Positions 1 through 10,220 of a stretch of DNA of 64,000 nucleotides are shown piece by piece. The notes below the pieces were generated by a model. The model saw only the letters and a list, made by a program, of their open reading frames with translations. It was not told where the DNA came from and did no database searches. A program made the position numbers and the translations under genes. The stretch covers positions 186,001 to 250,000 of the forward strand of contig NZ_QHLX01000004.1 in the NCBI RefSeq assembly GCF_004135675.1. The letters are read 5' to 3'. Each line of letters starts with the position of its first letter. The first letter of the stretch is position 1. This DNA comes from Marinitoga lauensis. Its GTDB lineage: Bacteria > Thermotogota > Thermotogae > Petrotogales > Petrotogaceae.

Positions 1-2252
1 TATACATCAACAATTGATACAATCTGTGCTTCTATAGGAATTTCGTCTCCTTTTAAATTAAAAGGATAACCTCCTCCATTATATTTTTCATGATGGTATA
101 AAGCAATTTTTAAAGCTGTTTCAAAGTACGGATCATTACCCAGAAGCCTTTTTGCATAAATTGTGTGTTTTTTCATAATTTCAAATTCTTCATCTGTTAA
201 ACGTGTTTTTTTATTTAAAATTTCTAATGGAATAAAAATTTTCCCTATATCATGTAAAGGAGCAAATTCTCGAATTTCTAATATTTTTTCATCTGATAAA
301 CCTAACTTTTTCGCAACAAATGAAGCTAATTCTCCAACTCTGTATATATGCTGTCCTGTGATGTCATCATGAGCTTCAGCTACTAAAGCTAATTTATTTG
401 CAAAGTTTAAATAGGCATTTTTGATCTTATCAATATTTAATTTTTTTGAGAGAATAGATTTTGCCAGATTAATAAAAGATTGGAATATTTTTTTATCTTC
501 ATCGTCAAAACTTTCATTACTGTTTTCCGCTATATCCAGAGAAAAATTCAAAATTATATTTTTATCTATATATGCTGTTGCAAGCATAATTTCCTTAACA
601 TTTTTTACGGCTCGCGAAAATTTTTTTAGAGTGTTTTCGTCAAAAATAGATTCATTAAATTTTCTTAATTCATTACTTTTAAAAATTTGGATTTTTTCTT
701 GTGTTTGTATCATATATTTTCTCTTTAATTCCAGGGATTTCAATATATTAATATCATATCCAGCTACTGAGAGAAATTGCCATCTTTCTCCTTTTCCGAT
801 AGAAATGCTTCCATAATTGGCTTTTTTTATAATTTTCAAAGCATTTTTAAGTAAATAATCAAAATACATTTCCAAGTTTATATTTTTTTCTTCTAGATTA
901 TATATAAGATTAATGACTTCCTCTAACTTTTTATTTGCATCAAGTAATTCTTTGTTTTTTTGTTCCAATTTTTTTTGAGATTTTATAATTTCAGTAATAT
1001 CAACCCAGAGAACCAATAATCCTTTTTCATTATTATTTAATGGAATTGATGTTTTATAATCTTTAAAATACAAAATTTTATCTTTTATAACTAATTTAAA
1101 ATTATCAACATATCCTTTTTTTTCATCAGATATTATTTCAATATCTTCAATAACAGAATCTTCTAATAGCTTTTTATTATTATTATCAAATATTTCTAAC
1201 AAATTTTTTCCAATTAAATCACTCTTTTTCATTTCGAGAAGATTGGCTAAAGCATTATTAGCAAAAATGATTTTTTGCTCTATATTTTTTATATATATTG
1301 GATTTGGCGAAAGATTAACAATTTCTTCTATAAGTTTTTTTGAATTATTCAGTTCTGTTATTTTCGCTTCTAATTCCAAAAGTGCATTTTTAAGACTTTT
1401 TGTCCTTTTGTCAACTTTTCTTTTTAATAGTTTTGAATAAAAATAGAATAAAGCAATAATTATGGAAACAGTAATAATTCCGAATACTATACTAATTTTT
1501 AACCATACCGGAATTTTTTCTCGTATAACTGGTTCAAAATATTTATCAAATGTCTTATAATAAAAAGACGTATTGTTTTCTTTTAGTTTTACTATATTTT
1601 TATCAAAAATATCAAAAATTTTTTTAAGGTTATCATCTTTTTTATACATGATAAATCCGCCAACTGGTTTGAAAATAATAGATGTTTTATTTACTTTATA
1701 ATTTTTTTCCTGATCAAGACCAAAAAATCTCGGCACAACTCCAGCATCAATCTTTTTTTGATTTAAATTTTCGAAAATATCTTTATATGAGTCAAATTCA
1801 ATAAAATCTGCCTTAATTTTAAAACTATTCAAAATATCTTTTATTCCAGCATTGCCTTCATAAAAGATATCTGTTTTCATAACTCCAATTTTTAAGCCTT
1901 TTAAATCAAGTAACGAATTAAGATGTAAATTATTTCTTGTGTATACAACAGCCCACTCAAAAAATACAGGATCTTTATTGAAGTAAAAATTTGCAGCCCT
2001 TTCTTTCGTATACCCTAAAGGTGCAACAGCATCAATTTTTCCTTCTTTTAATTTTTCAATTAAATCTTCCTGTGAGTCTATAATAATATTTAAAGGTATA
2101 TTATTCTTTTTTGCAATGTAATTTAATATTTCATTTAAAAATCCAGTATTTTCATCAATAACAATAGGTGGGGCTTTATACAAGCCAATCGTTATTGAAA
2201 GAGAAAGTATGGGAATTATTATAATGATTAAGAAAATAAAAATTTTTTTCAT
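1..2252 (-). CDS. Membrane sensor: solute-binding domain, PAS, HD-GYP phosphodiesterase (C-terminus off the left edge)
   Basis: The frame is open from ATG at 2252 (Shine-Dalgarno AAGAAGGG) to the window edge, 750 codons without a stop. Residues 1-20 are a hydrophobic signal segment, about 20-235 resemble an SBP_bac_3 amino-acid-binding fold, a transmembrane helix lies near 245-270, a PAS domain at about 305-415, a GAF-like stretch at about 440-600 and an HD-GYP domain from about 600. HD-GYP motifs are visible: HDIGK at 667-671, HHEKYNGGGYP from 720. By family knowledge it should hydrolyse cyclic di-GMP in response to a periplasmic ligand. It lies 12 nt downstream of the GGDEF gene, so opposing enzymes share an operon. 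The last few dozen residues are missing. Confidence 0.88.
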   Translation of the reverse strand, partial: MKKIFIFLIIIIIPILSLSITIGLYKAPPIVIDENTGFLNEILNYIAKKNNIPLNIIIDSQEDLIEKLKEGKIDAVAPLGYTKERAANFYFNKDPVFFEWAVVYTRNNLHLNSLLDLKGLKIGVMKTDIFYEGNAGIKDILNSFKIKADFIEFDSYKDIFENLNQKKIDAGVVPRFFGLDQEKNYKVNKTSIIFKPVGGFIMYKKDDNLKKIFDIFDKNIVKLKENNTSFYYKTFDKYFEPVIREKIPVWLKISIVFGIITVSIIIALFYFYSKLLKRKVDKRTKSLKNALLELEAKITELNNSKKLIEEIVNLSPNPIYIKNIEQKIIFANNALANLLEMKKSDLIGKNLLEIFDNNNKKLLEDSVIEDIEIISDEKKGYVDNFKLVIKDKILYFKDYKTSIPLNNNEKGLLVLWVDITEIIKSQKKLEQKNKELLDANKKLEEVINLIYNLEEKNINLEMYFDYLLKNALKIIKKANYGSISIGKGERWQFLSVAGYDINILKSLELKRKYMIQTQEKIQIFKSNELRKFNESIFDENTLKKFSRAVKNVKEIMLATAYIDKNIILNFSLDIAENSNESFDDEDKKIFQSFINLAKSILSKKLNIDKIKNAYLNFANKLALVAEAHDDITGQHIYRVGELASFVAKKLGLSDEKILEIREFAPLHDIGKIFIPLEILNKKTRLTDEEFEIMKKHTIYAKRLLGNDPYFETALKIALYHHEKYNGGGYPFNLKGDEIPIEAQIVSIVDV

Positions 2253-2263
2253 GCTATCCCTTC

Positions 2264-3905
2264 TTAATATATTATTTTATTTTTACCTTTATTTTTTGCA
2301 GTATAAGCTTTTTTATCTGCTTTTTTTATTAAAATGTCGATATTTGTTTTACTACTATCTTCAATTCCTACACTAAATTTTAAACCCGTACTGGCAAGAT
2401 TCTTTTTTATCCTCTTTATGATATTTCTGGCTCTGAATTTATTAATATTTTCAAAAATTATTACGAACTCATCTCCCCATATCTATATGCTTTATCATTC
2501 GAGCGAATTGAATTTTTTAATATATCCGAAAAATCTTTTAATAGTAAATCTCCTTTTAAATGCCCATATCTATCATTTATTTTTTTAAAGTTATCCAGAT
2601 CAATAAATGCCACAGAGATCAGTTTTTTTTCTCTTTCATACATTTGAAGGTCTTTATTCAATTTTGATGAATTATATAATCCGGTTAAATAATCTGTTTC
2701 ACTCAATTTTTTAATTTCTTTAAAATGTTCTCCATGAACAAGTATCATAGAAATAATTTTTCCTAAAACAGACAATATTTGCATATCTTCTGTTGTTGGT
2801 CTTAATCCATCTTTAGGGCTATCACAGGATATATAACCAATGAGCTCATTGTTTTTATTTTTTAAGGCAATAGCAAGAAGATCGTTTTTATTCCACATAT
2901 AATCCTTGCTATTTATATTATTTGCGTTTATATTTTGTTCAAATAAAAATAATCATTTTTATCCAATCTTTCAGCTATATTTGGAATAAAATAAACTTCA
3001 CCATATCTATAGTTATCTTTAAAAACTTCATTTATAATTTCTGAAGCTTTTACTTTTCTAGCTTTTAGTTTTTTGAATTCTTCACTTGAGAAACCTGAAT
3101 AAGAAACTCTTTTAATTAAATCTTTTTCATAATCAAATTCTGATATTAGAATGTATTTATATCCAAATTTTTCATTAAGAAATTTTGCAGCTTCTTTTAA
3201 GATAAATTCTTTTGACGCTTTTATTGAATATGAGTATAATAAATTTGAAAATTCAAGCATTATAGCATTGAAACGGTTTAGCCTTTTATTTTTTATTTCT
3301 TCTTCTTCTTTTTCATATATGTATTTGGTTATAAAATAATAAATTCCAAGAAATAATAAATTTTGAAATAAAAAATAATATTTTACTATTATATTTTGAC
3401 TCAATAAATATAAGTATATACTTGGTAATGAAGCTATAAAAAAGATGTATTCAATAATAAATAATTTTATACCGAAAGTTTTAATATCCACCATCAAAGA
3501 ATTTATAATTTTTGATAATGATATATATAAAAACAGTTTCGTATAGATATTTAAATCGAAAAAGTTAACTATTACATATGAACTATAATACATGAAAAAA
3601 TAAACAAGAAACTTTCGAATCCTTCTTAAAGAGTTTATTTCATTTAATCGAAATAAGGTTATTAAAGATGCTGCAAAAATATATTGTGGCCCATATAAAT
3701 AAGCAATTAAAAATCCTGGCACATTGGATACAAGGCGATTGTGGTTTTTCCACTTTACATCTATATTATCTGAAATAAATGTTATTAAAAAAACTATTAT
3801 TAAATTTGAGATTTTAAAATTAAAATGAAATGGAAAATAAACAAACAGCAAAATACCAATCAAACTATCAAAAATAATTTTTTTTATGTAACTACGGTTA
3901 TGCAT
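2264..3905 (-). CDS. Membrane GAF-GGDEF protein, probable diguanylate cyclase (two frame breaks)
   Basis: The N-terminal 200 or so residues hold about six hydrophobic helices (MASE-like), then a GAF-like region at about 230-380 and a GGDEF domain. The frame breaks near 2470 and 2915. At 2470 adding one G to the G run turns GEMSS into the signature GGDEF, and at 2915 adding one A joins the GAF halves, so both look like sequencing deletions. I chose ATG 3905 because it falls after the stop of the upstream hydrolase; an upstream start at 3956 would overlap it. Predicted activity is cyclic di-GMP synthesis at the membrane. It is co-transcribed with the HD-GYP sensor downstream. No RxxD inhibitory site was obvious. 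Confidence 0.82.
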
Positions 3906-3930
3906 TTTTAAAAATCCCCCCATTAAAAAA

Positions 3931-4953
3931 TCACTTTTTAATAACTTCATCATCAAGAGCTTCTTCTATTTCATCAAATCCGTATAATCTGGTTTTTATT
4001 TTTAAATCTTCTATATTTAATATTTTTATAACATTCTTTGCCAATAAGAACTCAAAAGGTAACCAGGTAACATGACCAGTAGGAATAATATAACGCTTAG
4101 CTCCATGAAATTCATTAAAAAGCATTTTTCTGCTTTTTTTAGATAAAGTTTTATCGAAAAATGCTTCAACAAAGGTTACTTTTTTAGGATTTATTAAATG
4201 TGCATAAGATAAAGGATCTATTTTAAATAATGGGTGAATACTTTCAGAATTCATTAACTCATCCAATGACATTTTTCGAACCTTTTCAAATTGCGCATTA
4301 TATATATCGAAGATCTTATCAGGATTGTGAAGATCATAATCATCTTTAAATCCTTTTTCTATTAATCGCTTCACAAATTTTGTGGCAGGAGAATTATATA
4401 ATATTTCTGGCAAATGCCCTCCTGTAGTCATTAATAAAAAGTGTTTCAATTGCGGTTCTAATGCTTCAACAATAGTTCCAACCATTCCTCCCAAACAATA
4501 TCCTAATAAAATATGATCTTTTTTCCATAATCCTTCTTGTTTTAAAAAATCTATAGTTGTTAAAGTATCTATTACCCCATGTTCCCAGAATCTGTACATT
4601 ACTTTTAAATCAGGCCATAAATAGCTTCTACCACTAACAGATTTTTTATCAACCCTTGTATAGTTTCCAGGTAATATTAATATAGTTGTATTTATTCCTA
4701 CACTGGCAAGTCTTCTGGCCATCCATATCATATATTTAACATTTGCACTTCCAAGACCATGCAAAATTAAAGCAGAAGCATATGTTTTATCCTTTGGCAT
4801 AAAATTATATAACTCAACAGTTTCAGTTCCTTCTGCAGGATTTCTATATAATGTTTTAAATCGAACATAATTACATCTATAATGCTTTCCTTTGAATATA
4901 AAACCGGAAATATAATCAATCTTTTTCTTTTCATATGAAAAATCAATCTTCAT
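3931..4953 (-). CDS. Alpha/beta hydrolase with a cysteine nucleophile box (GYCLGG)
   Basis: A 340-residue alpha/beta hydrolase. LHGLG at 64-68 would form the oxyanion hole, the nucleophile elbow is GYCLGG (Cys153) and a candidate catalytic histidine lies in TGHVTW (His294). The elbow carries Cys where esterases have Ser, as in PHA synthases and dienelactone hydrolases. No signal peptide is seen, so it is probably cytoplasmic. The start overlaps the end of the upstream hydrolase by 11 nt, implying translational coupling. Substrate unknown; a short-chain acyl or polyester function is only a guess from the elbow. Confidence 0.75.
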   Translation of the reverse strand: MKIDFSYEKKKIDYISGFIFKGKHYRCNYVRFKTLYRNPAEGTETVELYNFMPKDKTYASALILHGLGSANVKYMIWMARRLASVGINTTILILPGNYTRVDKKSVSGRSYLWPDLKVMYRFWEHGVIDTLTTIDFLKQEGLWKKDHILLGYCLGGMVGTIVEALEPQLKHFLLMTTGGHLPEILYNSPATKFVKRLIEKGFKDDYDLHNPDKIFDIYNAQFEKVRKMSLDELMNSESIHPLFKIDPLSYAHLINPKKVTFVEAFFDKTLSKKSRKMLFNEFHGAKRYIIPTGHVTWLPFEFLLAKNVIKILNIEDLKIKTRLYGFDEIEEALDDEVIKK

Positions 4954-5904
4954 TGTTCACCAAACTCCTCATAAATTTTACAGTTTCATTTAAAATCTTG
5001 ATAGTCTGTATATCATTATTTTCAAATTCGAAAGCATGATCTCCATTATTATGAACAAGTATTTTTACTTGAATACCCTTTTCTTTTAATTTTTTAAATA
5101 ATTCCACAGAAGAAGAAAAAGGAACTGTTTTATCTTTCTTTCCGTGTACTAATAACACTGGTTTCATATTTTCGTTAATCCAGAAAATAGGTGAATAATA
5201 TAAATATTCTCCTTCTTTAGTCGGGGTTGGTAATCCCTTTAATGTTGCAGCAGTAGCAACCTTAGCAAAGACGGATTTCACATTTTTATCAAATAAATGT
5301 TTTAGATTAGCAGGCGTATAATAAGATACAACACCTTTAATTCCTTCAACATTTTTTTCATTCTTTACAAAGGTATTATAAGCATAGTATAATAATGTAA
5401 GATGACCTCCTGCTGATAATCCCATTAATATGATATTATTTTTATCCAATTTTAATCTATAGCAATTTTTTTAATATAATTTAATGCATCTGTGTAATCT
5501 GAAAGTATTTCATTCATTGTATGTGATATTCCGAGTCTATAATCTATTGAAACAACAGCAAATCCTTTTGATGCAAGAAATCTACACCATGACACGTTAT
5601 TTTTTTGATTTCTAAAACCAGAAACCCATCCGCCACCGTGTGTAAAAAAGACAATAGGAAATTTTTGTTTTTTGATTTCGGAAAGTATATATCCAGCTTT
5701 AACTCTTTATTTTCGATTTTTTTATAGGTATATGTATATGGACCGTCAAAATCTGATGCTTCTATGGAAGTTTCCTTAAAAGTAAATTCAATATATATAA
5801 CCCAAACCAAATAATAAAACCATATATTAATGCAATTGAACCCACAAAAGAGATAATAATATAATAATTAAAGCATAAAACTTTTTAAACTTTTCTTTAT
5901 TCAT
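4943..5904 (-). CDS. Membrane-anchored esterase/lipase of the HGGGW type (several frame breaks)
   Basis: Reassembled from fragments at 4943-5449, 5544-5810 and an N-terminal piece starting at ATG 5904. After correction the order is an N-terminal hydrophobic anchor, an HGGGW oxyanion motif, the nucleophile elbow GLSAGG, an aspartate in HGKKDKTVP and a histidine in NNGDHAFEF: a complete alpha/beta-hydrolase triad of the BD-FAE/HSL esterase group. Breaks near 5455 (one T missing) and 5680 (one A missing) are homopolymer losses; at least one more lies in the anchor near 5830. It heads the minus-strand operon running to the window edge. Substrate unknown. Confidence 0.68.
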
Positions 5905-5970
5905 ATAACCTATCACCAAATTTCTGTTTTGTTATATTATACCTCAAAATAATAAAAGGAGCAAATAAGT

Positions 5971-6967
5971 ATGAGTTTTGGAAAAATTTTAAAAATAATA
6001 GAAGAAAAAGATTTTATTGAACACAGCAAAAATATCAGAAAAGAGGTTTTAAGAATTAATAAGTGGTTATTAAAACCGAGAGAATTAAATATGAGAAAAA
6101 TGTTATCAGTTTTTAGATTTTTAAGCAAAAACGCAGAAAGAAAAATTTTAAATAAGCATTTAAATGATTTACAATTTCTTCTTATTCATATTGTCGAAAA
6201 ACCAAAAGAAAATAGAATAAAGGATTTAAAAAATATTATGGTTTATTAGACAAAGATGTGGAAATGATAAAATTTTTAATGTACCCTAAAGATTTTCCTC
6301 CAGGAGGATATGAGGAAAAATTAAAAAAATATGGAATAGAATTATATACACCTAAAGTAATCTTTAAAAAATTGCCATTTAAAGATTATATTGATCTATA
6401 TGCTTTAATGACATATGTTCCTCTTGATGAAAAGAATCCGTTTATACAAAATTTATTAGATGAAATACTAAAAATAGATCCATTGGAAGATAAAAAATCA
6501 TATTTCAAAAAGATATTGGATATATATAAAAGTTTAAATGAGTTCGAAAAACATTTGTTGAATATACAATTGAGAAACTTTTCATATTATCATTATAAAT
6601 TACTCAATACTGATTCTATAAAAGGATTGGTTATAGATGGCAGTAATGTAATAAGATATGAAAATAAAAATTCATTACAATTTTTAGTGGATATATTAGA
6701 TAATATGTTTTTGGCAAAACAACCTTTTTTCCTATACATATAGTTTTTGATAACAATATAGAATATTTTTTAAATGAAGAAGATAAAAAGGTTTTAAAAG
6801 CATTATCTGAGAAAAAAAGAGTATACTTTAATTCACCTGCCGATGAAATGATAATCTATATTTCAAATAAATTTGACTATTATATATTATCAAACGATAA
6901 GTTTAAAGAATATGATGTAGATACAAATAAATTACTGAAAATAGAGGATTTTAAATTTGACAATTAA
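5971..6967 (+). CDS. NYN/Zc3h12a-like PIN-fold ribonuclease (two frame breaks)
   Basis: ATG 5971 follows AAGGAG. The N-terminal about 210 residues are charged, helical and not recognised. The C-terminal part carries IDGSNVI, IHIVFDN, SPADEMI and ILSNDKFKEY, the acidic-residue pattern of NYN/Zc3h12a-type PIN nucleases, suggesting a metal-dependent RNase. Breaks near 6235 and 6728 are resolved by single-base additions. It is transcribed divergently from the esterase operon. Its stop codon lies inside a perfect 13-bp-arm palindrome at 6962-6989. RNA target unknown. Confidence 0.6.
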
Positions 6968-6989
6968 TATATCAAGTGATATATTAATT
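6962..6989. promoter_or_regulatory. Perfect palindrome, copy 1 of a three-copy intergenic element
   Basis: Arms AATTAATATATCA and TGATATATTAATT flank a 2-nt spacer, a perfect 13-bp inverted repeat. It overlaps the NYN stop codon and ends 30 nt before the pepT start. The right arm recurs unchanged at 22787-22799 and 59715-59727. It could be an operator; with no T tract following it is not a standard terminator. Confidence 0.5.
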
Positions 6990-7018
6990 ATAAATTACAA
7001 AAAGAAAGGAGAAACTTT

Positions 7019-8231
7019 ATGAAAAAGTGCATGAAAGATTTATTGAATACACAAAATTTTACACAACTTCAAATGAAGAATCAGAAACATGCCCATCAAC
7101 TCCGGAACAATTAATCTTTGCAAAATTTTTAAAAGAAGAATTAGAAAGCATAGGAATGAAAGATGTAGAATTAGATGAGAATGGTTATGTATATGCAACA
7201 CTTCCTGCAAATATAGACAAAGATATTCCTACTATTGGTTTTATTGCACATATGGATACTGCTCCTGCATTAACAGGAAAAGATGTAAAAGCAAAGATAA
7301 TAAAATATGAGGGTGGAGATATCATATTAAATAAAGAAAAAAATATTGTTTTAAGCCATGATGAATTTCCAACATTAAAGAATTATATAGGACAGGATAT
7401 TATCGTAACAGATGGAAATACATTACTAGGTGCCGATGACAAAGCAGGCATAGCAGAAATCATTACTGCAATGGAATACTTAATAGAACATCCAGAAATC
7501 AAACATGGAACTATAAAAATCGGATTTACGCCAGATGAAGAAATTGGTAGAGGGCTGATAAATTCAATGTAGAAAAATTTGGATCTGATTTCGCTTATAC
7601 CGTAGACGGTGGAGAAATAGGAGAATTAGAAGCTGAAAACTTTAATGCTGCTACAGCAACTTATACTATTCATGGTAAAAGCATCCATCCTGGCACTGCA
7701 AAAAATAAAATGATTAATGCTGCATTAATAGCCGCAGAATTAGCCATGATGTTTCCTGAAGCTCAAACACCACAACATACAGAAAAATATGAGGATTCTT
7801 TCATGTAGTTCATATTTCAGGCGATTGTGATAGTGCAAAATTAGTGATAATCGTAAGAGATCACGATAAGGTATTATTTGAAAATAAAAATGGTTATGCG
7901 AAAAAAATGCAGAATTATTAAACAAAAATATGGTGAAGGTACAGTAGAACTTGATTTAAAAGATAGTTATTATAATATGAAGGAAAAAATTGATCCAGAA
8001 ATTATAGAAATAGCCAAGCAGGCCATGGAAAATGTCGGAATTAAACCAATTATAAAAGCCATCAGAGGCGGAACTGATGGCGCAAGATTATCATATATGG
8101 GCCTACCATGTCCAAATATTTTTACCGGCGGTCATAATTTTCATGGAAGATATGAATATATTCCAATTCCATCTATGGAAAAAGCAGTAAAAACGATTAT
8201 TGAAATAATAAAAATTGTATCAGAAAAATAA
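7019..8231 (+). CDS. pepT: Peptidase T, zinc tripeptidase (four or more frame breaks)
   Basis: M20 family aminotripeptidase releasing the N-terminal residue from tripeptides in the cytoplasm. The order of motifs is complete: HMDTAP (zinc), GADDKAG (bridging Asp), EEIGRG (catalytic Glu, zinc), a dimerisation domain, then GGTDGARLS and [10 protein letters not shown] at the C-terminus. AGGAG precedes ATG 7019. The frame is restored by one added A near 7023, one G in GGG at 7552, one G near 7792, one A near 7885 and one A near 7922; each fix recovers conserved PepT residues, so the gene is probably intact in the organism. Confidence 0.88.
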
Positions 8232-8257
8232 TGTGGCATATGCCACATTATTTTTCT
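8230..8257. terminator. Bidirectional terminator between pepT and the HAD gene
   Basis: AATGTGGCAT / ATGCCACATT stem at 8230-8249 followed by a T run. An A run on the other side lets it serve both convergent genes. Confidence 0.8.
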
Positions 8258-8904
8258 ATTATTCGCCAATTCCTTTTTTTTGCAATTCTTTTTAATCTAA
8301 AATCCGGTGAAACACAAACGGGATTCCCAACTTTTTCCAATAAAGGTAAATCAGATATAGAGTCGCTATAAAAATAAGCATCATCTAAATTAAAGTTATG
8401 TTCCTTGCATAATTTTTCAGCTTCTTTAACCTTATTCTCTTCATACATATAAGTTCCCATTTCGCCAGTAATAATACCTTTTTTTATAATAGTTCTGGTA
8501 CAAATAGCATCATCAAAACTTAAATATTCTGCTACTGGCATAACAATAGAATCTGGCGATGCGGAAATAATAACGAGATAAGCATTGTTTTTTCTATGAA
8601 TTTCAATTTCTTTTTTCATACTCTCTCTTATATGAAACTTTCCATTTTCTTCAAACCACTGTCTGGCAAAACCAAAGGCTTCTTCTGCACTTTGACCAGC
8701 ATATTGAGCAGCTGTATCCCTCATCATCTTTTCCATATCTTTTATTTCAATACCAAGTTTATAGAATAAAGTAAATAAACCCATTCGGTAATATTTCCAC
8801 CATGTGAATTTACCGTGTTTTATTTCATATTTATAATAAAGCTGTGGGCTATATTTATCAAGTAATGTTCTATCTAAATCAAAAAAAGCTACGTATTTTT
8901 TCAT
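8248..8904 (-). CDS. HAD-superfamily phosphatase, subfamily IB (SerB-like)
   Basis: Starts at ATG 8904 after GGAGGG; an upstream TTG at 8919 lies within the ribosome site and is unlikely. Motif I is FDLDRTLLD near the N-terminus, motif II is IISAS, and the C-terminal YSDSISDLPLLEKVG provides motifs III and IV. The cap is the helical type seen in phosphoserine phosphatase-like HAD-IB hydrolases. It probably dephosphorylates a small cytosolic metabolite or lysophospholipid. Stands alone, converging on pepT. Exact substrate cannot be told from sequence. Confidence 0.8.
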   Translation of the reverse strand: MKKYVAFFDLDRTLLDKYSPQLYYKYEIKHGKFTWWKYYRMGLFTLFYKLGIEIKDMEKMMRDTAAQYAGQSAEEAFGFARQWFEENGKFHIRESMKKEIEIHRKNNAYLVIISASPDSIVMPVAEYLSFDDAICTRTIIKKGIITGEMGTYMYEENKVKEAEKLCKEHNFNLDDAYFYSDSISDLPLLEKVGNPVCVSPDFRLKRIAKKRNWRIIEK

Positions 8905-9116
8905 ATGTCCCTCCTGCAAAAATATATAGTTATTATATCATATTTTATAGTTAATAACAATTCTTTTATAAAGGATATTATCTAATTAAAATTGAAATAT
9001 TTACTATATTTTAATATTTTATTTACTAAAATTATCACATATTTTATTATAATATATTTAAAAAAACTCACAAAAGATATTTTTCGCAAATATGCGATAA
9101 CAGGGAGGATGGGAAT

Positions 9117-10169
9117 ATGAAAAAAAGATTAGTTGTTGTGATTATTCTTTTGGTTGCATTTTTTGTCACGGTTTTTTCTATTTTTTCCAGTAAAGGAACT
9201 AATGCAATTAAGTATAAGAAAATTGAGTATAACAGTCTTACCTATTATGATGAAAATACTCATATAGTTTATTTAAACAAAGGAAATTTTACAGTAGATG
9301 ATAATGGAATCTTATATTATGTTGTCCCTGCTTTCAACATTACAAAAAACAAACATCAAATTCTTGTTTCAAAATTAAATGTATTGTCAAAGAAAATAAC
9401 CTATGACTTTTTAAACGAAAAAATTTTTGAAAAAACAAATGATTATGGAATTGTATCAGGAGCGCTAACTATTGACAATGGAATATTATACTATAAAGGA
9501 ATTAAGGGAATATGGAGTATAAAAAATGAAAAGATTAATTTTTATCCCTTTTCCGAAAACATATTAATTAATTATGCCAATGGAGATTTTGTTCATACAG
9601 ATGATGGTTTCTGGATTATAAGTGAAGTTGTGTATAGAGTAGGGAGTAAATATAATTTATATAAATACAGTAAAGAAAATGGAAAATTAGTAGTGAAAAA
9701 CAAGATAGAAACGGAAGAAAATATATTAAATATAACTAAATATAATAATGAAGTTTATATTTTTTGCCATAATGCCGATAACGGAAAGTTTAATTTGTAT
9801 AAAATAAAAAACGATTCTTTAGAAAAGGTATATACTATTTACGGCAATAGATTTCAGAGTACTGGTTATTATACTATTGCAAATTCCAGCAAAAAATATT
9901 ATTTTTATAGTGTAAAATTTATATCCATCATAGACAATAAAATTTATTTGAAAGGTATGCTAAAAAATTCAGATGAATATAATTTAATTGAAATAAATTT
10001 AAATACAGGTAAAGAAAATTATTATGATCTATATCCAAACTACCAACTTGATTATGCAGCAGATATTCAATATACCATGAAAAAAATCAAAGGAAAATAT
10101 TACTTATTCATAAAATCTAAAGATGATGATCCTGATAATTTAAAAATATTTTCTATAATTAAAAGATAA
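9117..10169 (+). CDS. Exported protein of unrecognised family, paralogue of the 13569 gene
   Basis: A 350-residue protein with an uncleaved-looking N-terminal hydrophobic segment (residues 4-24) and no cysteine lipobox. The rest is rich in short beta-strand patterns with repeated DNGILYY/NKIYLKG-like units, suggesting a beta-propeller. Its C-terminal third aligns by eye with the protein at 13569-14571 (FQSTGYY.. SIIDNKIYLKG versus FKTSGKF.. GIIDKKLYFIV). Both start from a near-identical leader, GGAGGATGGGAATATGAAAA. A TATAAT box lies at 9048-9053. Function unknown. Confidence 0.7.
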   Translation: MKKRLVVVIILLVAFFVTVFSIFSSKGTNAIKYKKIEYNSLTYYDENTHIVYLNKGNFTVDDNGILYYVVPAFNITKNKHQILVSKLNVLSKKITYDFLNEKIFEKTNDYGIVSGALTIDNGILYYKGIKGIWSIKNEKINFYPFSENILINYANGDFVHTDDGFWIISEVVYRVGSKYNLYKYSKENGKLVVKNKIETEENILNITKYNNEVYIFCHNADNGKFNLYKIKNDSLEKVYTIYGNRFQSTGYYTIANSSKKYYFYSVKFISIIDNKIYLKGMLKNSDEYNLIEINLNTGKENYYDLYPNYQLDYAADIQYTMKKIKGKYYLFIKSKDDDPDNLKIFSIIKR

Positions 10170-10220
10170 AAAAGTCTAAATTTTATATACTATAACAAAA
10201 CATTTGAAAAGGTGAGATAA

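Noticed and set aside
7019..8231. Programmed frameshifting or pseudogene status for pepT and other split genes
   Set aside because: No common slippery site or downstream structure; breaks fall in short runs of any base and one added base restores conserved residues in each.
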